DNA from: Burkholderia sp. D-99
GTDB taxonomy: Bacteria; Pseudomonadota; Gammaproteobacteria; Burkholderiales; Burkholderiaceae
Length of the DNA stretch: 64,000 bases
Reading direction: 5' to 3'
Assembly: GCF_011605345.1 (NCBI RefSeq)
Contig: NZ_JAAOXM010000013.1
Coordinates: forward strand, 124,001 to 188,000
The position numbers and the translations under genes were made by a program. Under the pieces are notes generated by a model. It was not told the DNA's origin and searched no databases. It worked only from the letters and a program-made list of their open reading frames with translations. This document shows positions 43,238-52,300 of this stretch, piece after piece (position 1 is the stretch's first letter; every line of letters begins with the position of its first letter).

Positions 43238-45324
43238 CCACGTTCGCGATGCGCAAGCGCCTCGCAGCGGCGGGGAAGGGCACGGCGTCGGGCCGGGCCG
43301 GTACGATCGCGATCGGTCTCGTCGCGTTGATCGCGGCGCTCGCGGTGCTGCGCGTCGCCCCCGATCTGCGGGTGTGGTGGGACGCCGTGCCTGGCAGCGA
43401 TGCCGCTGCGCTTGCGCACGTGTTCCTGTTCGACCTCAACCTGCCGCGCGTCGCGGCTGCGCTCGTCGCGGGCGGGTGCCTCGGCATCGCGGGCGCGCTG
43501 TTTCAGTCGCTCACGCGCAATCCGCTCGCGTCGCCTGATTTGCTCGGCGTGACGGGCGGCGCCCAGCTCGGCCTGCTCGCGGCGATGCTCGTACCGGCGC
43601 TGGCCGGCGTCGCATCGGTGCCGCTGCTGTTCGTGTGCGGGCTGGCCGCTGCCGCCTGCGCGATCGTCGCGGCCGGCGGCTGGCGTGCAACGCCGCTGCG
43701 CCTCGTGCTCGCGGGCAGCGTGTGCATGCTGCTGTTCGCCGCGATGTCGACGCTCGTGCTCGCCTTCTTCGAGCAGAACATCGCGGGCGCCGCGCTGTGG
43801 ACCAACGGCAGCCTGTACCAGCCGGGCGCGACGGGCCTCGCGCTTGCCGCGCGCTGGCTCGTCGTGCCGCTGATCGCATTGCCGTTCGTGATCCGGCCGC
43901 TGAATCCGCTCACACTCGGCGACGACGCGGCGGCCGCGGCTGGCGTGCGCGTCGACGCGACGCGGCTCGCCGCGACGATCGTCGCGGTCGCGTTCACGAG
44001 CGTGGCCGTCAGTATCGCGGGCCCGCTGTCGTATGTCGGCCTCGTCGCGCCGAACCTGCTGCGCCAGGTGCGCGGCGCGCGCGCGGCGCGGCTCGGCGCG
44101 CTGGTGCCGTTGTCGGCACTCACGGGCGGGGCGCTCGTCCTCCTCACCGACAGCGCGGTGCTCGCGTCGGGTCTCGACGCAACGCTGTCGACCGGCGTCG
44201 CGATCGCGCTGGTCGGCACGCCGCTGATGCTTGCGATGATCCGGCGCGGTGCCGCATGGTCGGGCGTGCTGCACGCGGATGCCGAACGCACGGCGGGCGG
44301 CGGCTCGACGCGGCTCGTCGGCTGGCTCGAACGGCTCGGCTGGCCGCTGCGCACGGCGCTGTTCGTCGTGATCGGCGTGCTCGTCGTTTTTGTAGGCGTG
44401 TCGGCCGGCCCCGAGTGGCTGTCGATCTCACGCTGGTCCGCCGCGCTGTCCGGCCACGATGCGCTCGCGCGGATGCTGATCGACCTGCGCATGCCGCGGC
44501 TGCTGTGCGCGCTCCTCGCGGGCGCGCTGCTGGCGGTCAGCGGCGTCGCGATGCAAAGCGTCGTGCGCAATCCGCTCGCGGGTCCCGAAGTGCTCGGCGT
44601 CACGCAGGGTGCGGGGCTCGTCACGCTGTTCGCGTTGTCGACGTGGCCGTTGATGGGCCACGTGACGCTCGCGGCCGCCGCGCTGATCGGCGGCGGGCTG
44701 TCGCTCGCGATCACGCTCGCGCTGAATCACCGGCATCGTTACGCGCCGCTCGCCGTGGCGCTGACGGGCATCGTGATCGGCGCGCTGTGGACCACGCTCG
44801 CGCAATGGCTGATCACGCAGGAAAGCGTGCAGCCCGCGCGCTTCGTCGTGTGGCTCGTCGGCGGGACTTACGGGCGGAGCTGGGGCGAGGTGTCGATGCT
44901 GTTGCCGTGGTGCGTGCTCGCGGTGCCCGTGTTCGCGTGGCTCGCGAAACCGCTCGACATGCTCGCGCTCGGCGACGACCAGGCGGCCGCACTCGGCCTG
45001 CCGGTGGCCGCGCTGCGGCCGCTCGCGCTGACGATCGCGACGCTCGCCGCGTGCGCGGCCGTCGCGGCGGTCGGGCCGGTCGGCTTCATCGGGTTGATGG
45101 CGCCGCACGTCGCGACGATGCTCGGCGCGCGCCGGCACCGTACGCGGCTGTGGCTCGCGGCCGCGTGCGGCGCGCTGATTCTCGGTGTGGCGGATCTCGC
45201 GGCGCGCACGGTCGTCGCGCCGCGCGAAGTGCCGGCCGGCGTGCTGACCGCGCTGATCGGCGCGCCGTACCTGCTCGGGCTGCTGATTCTCGAGGGGCGC
45301 CGCGCCCGGCGCGCGGGGCGATGA
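43234..45324 (+). CDS. orbD: Ferric-ornibactin ABC importer, permease OrbD (two fused FecCD halves)
   Basis: Inner-membrane permease of 696 residues, a FhuB-like fusion of two FecCD units. First half: FLFDLNLPRVAAALVAGGCL near 60, then NPLASPDLLGVTGGAQLGLL, and GPLSYVGLVAPNLLRQVRGA near 260-280. Second half repeats the pattern: LIDLRMPRLLCALLAGALLA near 412 and NPLAGPEVLGVTQGAGLVTL, with VGFIGLMAPHVATMLGARRH near the end. Such fused permeases need no partner. The ATG overlaps the orbC stop; ATGA overlap with orbF follows. Confidence 0.93.
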   Translation: MTTFAMRKRLAAAGKGTASGRAGTIAIGLVALIAALAVLRVAPDLRVWWDAVPGSDAAALAHVFLFDLNLPRVAAALVAGGCLGIAGALFQSLTRNPLASPDLLGVTGGAQLGLLAAMLVPALAGVASVPLLFVCGLAAAACAIVAAGGWRATPLRLVLAGSVCMLLFAAMSTLVLAFFEQNIAGAALWTNGSLYQPGATGLALAARWLVVPLIALPFVIRPLNPLTLGDDAAAAAGVRVDATRLAATIVAVAFTSVAVSIAGPLSYVGLVAPNLLRQVRGARAARLGALVPLSALTGGALVLLTDSAVLASGLDATLSTGVAIALVGTPLMLAMIRRGAAWSGVLHADAERTAGGGSTRLVGWLERLGWPLRTALFVVIGVLVVFVGVSAGPEWLSISRWSAALSGHDALARMLIDLRMPRLLCALLAGALLAVSGVAMQSVVRNPLAGPEVLGVTQGAGLVTLFALSTWPLMGHVTLAAAALIGGGLSLAITLALNHRHRYAPLAVALTGIVIGALWTTLAQWLITQESVQPARFVVWLVGGTYGRSWGEVSMLLPWCVLAVPVFAWLAKPLDMLALGDDQAAALGLPVAALRPLALTIATLAACAAVAAVGPVGFIGLMAPHVATMLGARRHRTRLWLAAACGALILGVADLAARTVVAPREVPAGVLTALIGAPYLLGLLILEGRRARRAGR

Positions 45325-46121
45325 CGTCGTTGCCCGACGGCGCGCGCGCCACGCGTTTCTCGGCGTTCGCGCCGGAACCGTTCGCCGAACACCTCGACGT
45401 CGTCTGGCTCGGCATGCCCGACGACGCGCATGCGTCGGGCCGCATCATCGTGCCGGTCAGCGCGTTGCCCGCGCATCGCGACATCGTGCTCGACGCGATG
45501 GTTCGCCATTACGGCGGCGATCCGTCGCAGCATGCGCGCGCGCTGATGTCGCAATGGAGCAAATACTATTTCGGCCGCGCGGCGCCGGCCGGCGTCGTCG
45601 CCGCGCTGACGCTCGGCCGGCCGCTCGACATGTCGCCCGAGCGCACGTTCGTCGCGCTCGACGACGGAATGCCCGCCGCGCTGTACTTCACGCACGATGC
45701 GCTCGGCGAACCCTGCGACGATCCTGCGCCCCGCTATGCGGGGCTCGTCGCGCATCTCGGTGAGGTGATCGACCTGCTCGCGGCGATGGGGCGCGTCACG
45801 CCGCGCGTGCTGTGGAGCAACGCGGGCAACCTGCTCGACTATCTGCTCGATACGTATCGTGCGCTGCCATGCGTGGCCGATCCGGTGCGCGACGCGGGCT
45901 GGCTGTTCGGCGCGACGTGTTTTGCGTGCGAACCGAATCCGTTGCGGATGCCCGTACGCGATGCCGTGCCGCGCTCGGCGCTGCTGCCGACGCCGTTCCG
46001 CGCGCGCCGCGTGTGCTGCCTGCGCTATGAAATTCCTGGAGAAACGCAACTGTGTGGAAGCTGCCCCCTGCTACTGACGATGGACGACGCGGCGCTGGCC
46101 GAGCAGGACGCGATCCGGTGA
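45321..46121 (+). CDS. orbF: FhuF-like ferric-siderophore reductase OrbF
   Basis: Cytoplasmic or membrane-associated reductase expected to release iron from imported ferric ornibactin, 266 residues. The C-terminal Cys pattern for the [2Fe-2S] cluster is present: CCLRYEIPGETQLCGSC at about residues 232-249 (CC-x11-C-x2-C). The N-terminal region resembles FhuF in length and composition (ALMSQWSKYYFGRAAPAGVV). The start at 45321 overlaps the orbD stop (ATGA). The stop overlaps the orbB GTG start (GTGA), so importer, reductase and binding protein are tightly coupled. Confidence 0.9.
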   Translation: MTSLPDGARATRFSAFAPEPFAEHLDVVWLGMPDDAHASGRIIVPVSALPAHRDIVLDAMVRHYGGDPSQHARALMSQWSKYYFGRAAPAGVVAALTLGRPLDMSPERTFVALDDGMPAALYFTHDALGEPCDDPAPRYAGLVAHLGEVIDLLAAMGRVTPRVLWSNAGNLLDYLLDTYRALPCVADPVRDAGWLFGATCFACEPNPLRMPVRDAVPRSALLPTPFRARRVCCLRYEIPGETQLCGSCPLLLTMDDAALAEQDAIR

Positions 46122-47155
46122 CGGATGCCGGCCGCCGGCACGCACTCGGCGCCCTCGCGGCGCTCGGCGCTGCGTGCTGCGGCGCGCTATCCGCATCGTC
46201 CGGCGCCGTTGCCGCGACCCTCGATGCGCATCGCGCGCAGGGCGTGCGTGCGCCGGGTGCGGTGTCGCTGGCCGGCAATCCCGTCGTGTCGCAGGCGAGC
46301 GCGACGATGCCGGTGCGGCCGCAGCGCGTGGTCGCGCTCGACTTCATGTTCGCGGAAAGCGTGATCGCGCTCGACCTCGTGCCGGTCGGGATGGCCGATA
46401 CGGCGTTCTATCCGGGCTGGCTCGGCTATCAAAGCGACCGGCTCGCCAGCGTGACCGACATCGGTTCGCGCCAGGAGCCGGGCCTCGAGGCGATTGCGGC
46501 GGTCAAGCCCGACCTGATCATCGGCGTCGGTTTCCGTCATGCGCCGATTTTCGACGCGCTCGACCGGATCGCGCCGACCATCCTGTTCCAGTTCAGCCCG
46601 AACGTATCGGACGGCGGCGTGCCGGTCACGCAGCTCGACTGGATGCGGCAGATCTTCCGGACGATCGGTGCGGTCACGGGGCGCGATGCACGCGCGCAGG
46701 CGGTCGATGCGCAACTCGATGCGGGCATCGCGCGCAATGCGGCGCGGCTCGCGGCCGCGGGCAGAAACGGCGAGCGCGTCGCGCTGCTGCAGGATCTCGG
46801 CTTGCCCGACCGCTACTGGGCCTACACGGGCAACAGCACGTCGGCGGGCCTCGCGCGGGCGCTCGGGCTCGAGCCGTGGCCGCAGAAGCCGACGCGGGAA
46901 GGCACGCTGTACGTGACGTCGGCCGATTTGCTCAGGCAGCGCGAGCTGGCCGTGCTGTTCGTGACCGCGTCAGGCATGGACGTGCCGCTGTCATCGAAAC
47001 TCGATTCGCCGGTGTGGCGCTTCGTGCCTGCGATGAGGGAACACCGGATCGCGCTCATCGAACGCAATATCTGGGGGTTCGGCGGGCCGATGTCGGCGCT
47101 GAAACTGGCCGACGTGATGACCGACACGATGCTGAAGCTGCCGGCCGTGCGTTGA
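46118..47155 (+). CDS. orbB: Periplasmic ferric-ornibactin-binding protein OrbB
   Basis: FecB/FhuD-type binding protein of 345 residues. The GTG at 46118 overlaps the orbF stop and gives an N-terminus TDAGRRHALGALAALGAACC, with a possible twin-Arg motif followed by a hydrophobic stretch. The mature domain has QRVVALDFMFAESVIALDLV and AAVKPDLIIGVGFRHAPIFD (typical of family 8), and the C-terminus LIERNIWGFGGPMSALKLAD. It delivers ferric ornibactin to OrbCD. Last gene of the orbH-orbB operon; a strong bidirectional terminator follows. Export route (Tat or Sec) is uncertain. Confidence 0.9.
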   Translation: MTDAGRRHALGALAALGAACCGALSASSGAVAATLDAHRAQGVRAPGAVSLAGNPVVSQASATMPVRPQRVVALDFMFAESVIALDLVPVGMADTAFYPGWLGYQSDRLASVTDIGSRQEPGLEAIAAVKPDLIIGVGFRHAPIFDALDRIAPTILFQFSPNVSDGGVPVTQLDWMRQIFRTIGAVTGRDARAQAVDAQLDAGIARNAARLAAAGRNGERVALLQDLGLPDRYWAYTGNSTSAGLARALGLEPWPQKPTREGTLYVTSADLLRQRELAVLFVTASGMDVPLSSKLDSPVWRFVPAMREHRIALIERNIWGFGGPMSALKLADVMTDTMLKLPAVR

Positions 47156-47297
47156 GCGTGCCGCGGTCGAGCGGCGGATGATGCCGCTTCGGCTTCGGCT
47201 TCGACGGGCACGGCGTTGCGGTCGGCCTGGCTCGCGGTGAATCGCCGGGGCCTATCCACGATCGCGCAACGCGCCCGAAACATGTCCTTCCGAAACG

Positions 47298-47342
47298 AAA
47301 ATCGCCGACGCACTGCCGTTGCAGCGCGTCGGCGATTTTTTC
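47298..47342. terminator. Long bidirectional terminator between orbB and orbE
   Basis: Fourteen-bp perfect stem (47298-47311 with 47326-47339, beginning AAAATCGCC and ending GGCGATTTT), extended by an inner CTGC/GCAG stem, with A-run on one side and T-run on the other. It serves the converging orbB and orbE transcripts. Confidence 0.9.
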
Positions 47343-47356
47343 CATCGACTGCCGTA

Positions 47357-49102
47357 TTACGCGCTCAGCGCGTCGACGCCATCCTGCGCGCGTGACCGTG
47401 CCGGCGTCGTATCGCTGACGATGCGCCCGTTGTCGAGCTTCAACAAGCGGTCGGCGAGGTCGAAGTAGCGGTCGTCGTGCGTAATCACGATCACGGCCTT
47501 GCCGCGCGCACGCAGCTCGGGCAGCAGTTGTTCGTAGAACACGGCCTTGAACGACGGATCCTGGTCGGCCGCCCATTCGTCGAACAGGTAGAACGGCCGG
47601 TCCTCCAGGTACGCGACGACGAGGGCGAGCCGCTTGCGCTGCCCGGTCGACAGCGCGCGGGTCGAGAACGCGCCGTCCACCACCTTTACCTTGTGGTCGA
47701 GTGCGAGCTTCGCGACGAGCGCGTTCGCGCGCGCATCGGCCTGCGCGCGGGACGGATCGTCAGGATCGACGATGCCGAGCAGCGCATCGAACAGGTGGAA
47801 ATCGTTGAACACCGCGCTGAAGCGCTGCCGATACGCTGCTCGCTCGCGCCAGCCGATCGGGCGGCCGTCGACCTCGATCGTGCCTTCCTCCGGCTCGTAG
47901 AGTCCCGTCAGCACCTTCGCGAGCGTCGTCTTGCCGCTGCCGTTGCCGCCGACGATGAACACGAGCTCGCCCGGCTTGATCGTCAGGTCGATCGGCCCGA
48001 CGCTGAACATCCGTTCGTCGCGCTCGTGGAAGTACGCATGCGTGACGCCGCGCAGCGTGACGGCGCCGGCCGGCGGCACGTCGGGTGCGTCGGCCGCGGG
48101 CGGCACCGTGCGCAGCGCGCCGAATTCGGCCATCACGCCTTCGATCCGCGTCAGTGATACGCGTGCCGCGTTGACGGTCGGCAGGTTGTTCAGCAGTCCG
48201 TCGAGCGGCACGAGCATGAACAGGAACACGACGACGTAGCCGGCGGCCGTGGCCGGATCGGCATGCACGCCGAGCTGCGGCCAGAACGACGCGACGCCGA
48301 GGAACGCATAGAACAGGAAGATGATCCAGCCGACGCCGACCGCGTACGCGCTGAACGCGCGGCGGCGGTGGTCGCGCACTTCGCCGATCGCGGCACCGAG
48401 CTGGCCGTCGACGAACTGGCGTGCGCGTTCATCGTGCAGCTTCAGCTCCTTCGCGCCGGAAAACAGCGAGCCGAGATAGCCGAACAGCCGGTCCTGTGCC
48501 TGGCCGGCCGCTTCGAGCGACGCGATCGCACGGCGATCGCCGGTGTGATAGCCGAGCGAGCCGGCGACGATCGCGGCCAGCGCCAGCAGGCACACCGGCC
48601 ACGACAGCCACGCGAGATAGCCGAGGCAGCCGAACACGATCGAGCCGTGCATGACCAGGTTCGGCAGCGCGAAGAACAGCATCGACACGTTGGTCGCGTC
48701 GTCGGTCAGCACCGACTGCACGGGTGCTGCGCCGATCCGCTCGATGTCGCGCAGTTCGGCCGCGCCGACGCGCCGCGCGAGATGCACGCGCAGCCGCGCC
48801 ATCGTGTCCTGCGACAGGCGCGCGAACAGCGTGCCCGACACGATCCGCGTGACGAGCGCGATCACCGCGCACAGCGCGAACCGCCATGCGAGCGACGTGT
48901 CGCCGGCACCCGGCTGCGACAGCGCGCGGTTCAGCGTCGCGACGAGCAGCACGCTCGCGACGCCGTTCAGCACGCACGCAGTGAGCGCCAGCGCGAGCGA
49001 CGCGCGGCTTTCGCGCAGCAGCGCGAGGATCAGCCGCGCCGCGGGGCGGGCGGGGGAGGCGTCGAGGGACGGCGGGGAAGAAGGCTCGTGGGCAGCTGTC
49101 AT
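47357..49102 (-). CDS. orbE: ABC exporter OrbE (PvdE-like, cyclic-peptide/siderophore transporter family)
   Basis: Half-size ABC exporter with an N-terminal membrane domain and C-terminal ATPase, about 581 residues, akin to PvdE, which moves the siderophore precursor into the periplasm. Membrane helices occupy about residues 20-330. Walker A is VGGNGSGKTTLAKVL near 385, signature LSTGQRKRLALVVAYL near 488, Walker B FYLFDEWAADQDPSF just after; the DEWAA replacing the usual DEPTS is typical of this branch. The open frame extends to 49225, but the OrbS promoter at 49208-49232 lies there, so the start is taken at ATG 49102, although its Shine-Dalgarno is poor. Transcribed convergently to orbB. 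Confidence 0.9.
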   Translation of the reverse strand: MTAAHEPSSPPSLDASPARPAARLILALLRESRASLALALTACVLNGVASVLLVATLNRALSQPGAGDTSLAWRFALCAVIALVTRIVSGTLFARLSQDTMARLRVHLARRVGAAELRDIERIGAAPVQSVLTDDATNVSMLFFALPNLVMHGSIVFGCLGYLAWLSWPVCLLALAAIVAGSLGYHTGDRRAIASLEAAGQAQDRLFGYLGSLFSGAKELKLHDERARQFVDGQLGAAIGEVRDHRRRAFSAYAVGVGWIIFLFYAFLGVASFWPQLGVHADPATAAGYVVVFLFMLVPLDGLLNNLPTVNAARVSLTRIEGVMAEFGALRTVPPAADAPDVPPAGAVTLRGVTHAYFHERDERMFSVGPIDLTIKPGELVFIVGGNGSGKTTLAKVLTGLYEPEEGTIEVDGRPIGWRERAAYRQRFSAVFNDFHLFDALLGIVDPDDPSRAQADARANALVAKLALDHKVKVVDGAFSTRALSTGQRKRLALVVAYLEDRPFYLFDEWAADQDPSFKAVFYEQLLPELRARGKAVIVITHDDRYFDLADRLLKLDNGRIVSDTTPARSRAQDGVDALSA

Positions 49103-49207
49103 CGGCAACGTCGGTAAAGGGAAGGCGGGCGAAAACGCGGAAACGGCAAAACTGGCGCGAAAGCGGCGGGCGAGGTGCGGGCCCCGTTCCGGCTTTCCTC
49201 CCTGATA

Positions 49208-49232
49208 GACGAACGGGCCGCGCAAATATTTA
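49208..49232 (-). promoter_or_regulatory. OrbS-dependent promoter of orbE (minus strand)
   Basis: Read on the minus strand: TAAATAT starting at 49232 and CGTC starting at 49211, again 21 nt apart. The -10 side reads CGTCTATCA, the same nine bases as in the orbH promoter. It faces away from the orbI promoter 50 bp further on. Confidence 0.8.
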
Positions 49233-49280
49233 ACGGCGTGTTCGAAAAAAGCGTTCGCACAGACTTTGAGCGCAAAACGG

Positions 49281-49305
49281 TAAAAAATCGGCCGCGCCGT
49301 TCGTC
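49281..49305 (+). promoter_or_regulatory. OrbS-dependent promoter of orbI
   Basis: TAAAAAA at 49281 and CGTC at 49302, 21 nt apart, matching the orbH and orbE copies. It lies 70 bp before the orbI start, so orbI-orbJ are expected to be iron-regulated through OrbS. Confidence 0.85.
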
Positions 49306-49375
49306 ACACCAGTGAAGCCGCCCCAAGCGGCCCCGAGACTTGGCCGAAGCGGCCGGACCGAAGGACTTCACGCAC

Positions 49376-52300
49376 ATGACGAGTTTCCCGACTGCGCTGC
49401 ATCACCGAATCCGCGAACTGGCGCGCATCGCGCCCGACGCACCCGCAATCGCGGCACCTTTCCAGAACGACTTGCGCCTGTCGCGCGGCGCGCTCGACGC
49501 GCGGGCGTCGCAGCTGGCCCGGCAACTGCGCGCGGCCGGCGTCGGCGCGGAAGTGCGGGTGGGCGTGTGCATCGAGCGTTCTTGCGAACTGTTCGTCGCG
49601 CTGCTGGCCGTGCTGAAGGCGGGCGGCGTGTTCGTGCCGCTCGATCCGCGCCATCCGGCCGCGCGCCTCGACTGGATCGTCCAGGATGCCCAACTGCGGC
49701 ACGGGATCGTCGACGCGGCCGGCCGCGCGGCGCTCGGCGCGCCGTTCGAACACGCGTTCGACGCGGCAGCCGAAGCGGCGGATGGCCAGGCATTCGCCGC
49801 GGATGACGAAGCGCTGCCCGTTCACCCGCGTTCGGCCGCCTACATGATCTATACGTCGGGTTCGACCGGCACGCCGAAGGCGGTCGTCGTCGAACACGGG
49901 CCGCTCGCCGCGCACTGCGACGCGCTCGCGGCCGCGCTGCCGATCGAGGGCGGCGACCGCCTGCTGCATTTCGCGTCGGTCAATTTCGACGCCGCGCACG
50001 AATGCTGGCTCGCGCCGCTCGCGACCGGTGCGAGCATCGTCGTGGCGCCGCCGCAGCCGTTCGCGCCGGATGCCGCGCATGCGCTGATGGTGCGTGAATC
50101 GGTCAACGTGGCCGCGTTCCCGCCCGCGTACCTGCGCGAATTCGCCACGGTGGCCGCGCGCGACGGCGTGCCGCCGGCATTGCGCGTGCTCGCGTTCGGC
50201 GGCGAAGCGCTGCCGCAGCAGGCGTTCGAATTCGTGCGCCGCACGTTCCCGTCGGTACGCCTGATCAACGGTTACGGGCCGACCGAGGCCGTCATTTCGC
50301 CGATGCTGTGGCCGGTCGAACCGGGCGAGACGCCCGCGCTGGCCGCCGACGATGCGTATGCGTCGTTGCCGATCGGTCGCGTGATCGGCCCGCGCGTCGC
50401 GCGTGTCGATGGCGACGAGGCAGATGGCGTGGGCGAATTGCTGCTTGGCGGCGTTTGCGTCGCGCGCGGCTATCACGGCCGCCCGGCGTTGACGGCCGAA
50501 CGCTTCATTCCCGATGCCGATGGCGACCCTGGTGCGCGCGTGTACCGCACCGGCGACCTCGCGCGGCTGCGCGACGACGGCGCATTCGACTATCTCGGCC
50601 GCCTCGACGACCAGGTCCAGGTGCGCGGCGTGCGTGTGGAGCCTGCTGAAATCGCCGCGTGCCTGCGCTCGCATCCGGCCGTGGCCGACGCGGCCGTGGT
50701 CGCCGAAACCGGCAACGGGCCGACGCGCCTGATCGCATGCGTCGCACTGCGCGCGGCGGCCGACGATGCGGCGCTCAAGGCGCACGTGGCCGCGCAACTG
50801 CCGGCCGCCTGGCAGCCGCACCGGTTCGTGCGTTGCGATGCGCTGCCGTATACGCTGAACGGCAAGATCGACCGTGCCGCGCTGCTCGAGAAGATTGCCG
50901 CCGCGCGCGACACGGCGCAAGGTGGCGGCGACGCACCGCGCACGCCGACCGAACAGCAGCTCGCCGGCCTCTGGCAGACGCTGCTCGGCCTCGATGTCGT
51001 ACCGTCGCGCGACGACCGCTTCTTCGCGCTGGGCGCCGATTCGCTCGCCGCGATGCAGTTGCAGGCCGCGATCCGTGCCGCGGTACGCGTGAACCTGCGG
51101 CTCGATACGCTGTTTGCCGATCCGGCGCTCGCCGAACTGGCCGAGGCGGTCGATCGTGCGGAACGCGAAACCGGCGAACCGCTGGCCGCGATTACCGCAC
51201 GCCGTATGACGGCTGATTCGGCCGATGCAGCCGCAGCGTGCGCGCCGCACGTCGATCGCGCCGCATCGCTCGCACAGCAACGTTTCTGGGTGCTCGCGCA
51301 AACACGTGACGCGAGCGCCGCGTATCACATCGCCGCACACTGGACGATCGACGGCACGCTCGATCGCGACGCGCTGCAACGCGCGCTCGATCATGTGATC
51401 GGCCGCCACGAAGCGTGGCGCACGACGCTCGTCGACAACGACGACGGCGTCGTGATGCAGCGGATTCATGCGCATCTGCCGGTGTCGATCGTCGACGTCG
51501 ACTTGCGCGACCAGCCGCCCGCCGCCCGCGACGCGCAAGCCGCGCGTCTCGCCGAGCGCGATGCGGCCGAACCGTTCGACCTCGCGCGCGGCCCGCTGCT
51601 GCGCGCGACGCTGGTCGCACTCGCCGGCGACCGTCACCGCCTGCTGCTGACCGCCCATCACGCGATCACCGACGGCTGGAGCTCGCGTTGCGCGTTCGAC
51701 GAACTGTCGGCGGCCTATCGTGCGTATGCGGAAGGCGGCGCACCGTCGCTGCCCGACCTGCCGATCCAGTACGCCGACTATGCGGACTGGCAACGCGACA
51801 TGCTGGCCGGTGGCGAGGGCGAACGTCAGCTCGATTACTGGCGCGGCGCGTTGCGCGACGTGCCGGGCCCGCTCGCGCTGCCGGTCGACCGCCAGCCGGG
51901 CGCCGCACGCACGCTGCAAGGCGCGCGCGTGTCGGTGCGGCTGCCCGATGCAGTCGCGGCCGACGTGCGGCAACTCGCGCGCGATGCGCAGGCAACCGTC
52001 TTCACGGTGCTGCTGGCCGCGCTCGACGCGTGGCTGTCGCGCCTGACCGGCGCAACGGATGTCGTGGTCGCGGTGCCGGTCGCGCACCGTCAGCGCCCCG
52101 AAACGCGTGCACTGCTGGGCCTGTTCCTGAATACGGTCGCGCTGCGGGTGCGGGTGGCGCCCACGCTGCCGTTCCGCGCGCTCGTCGATGCGGCGCGCAC
52201 GGCGGCGCTCGACGCGGTCGCCCACCAGGACGTGCCGTTCGAGCGCGTCGTCGACGCGGTGAAGCCGCCGGTCAAGCGCGGCGCCGAATGGCTGCGTGTG

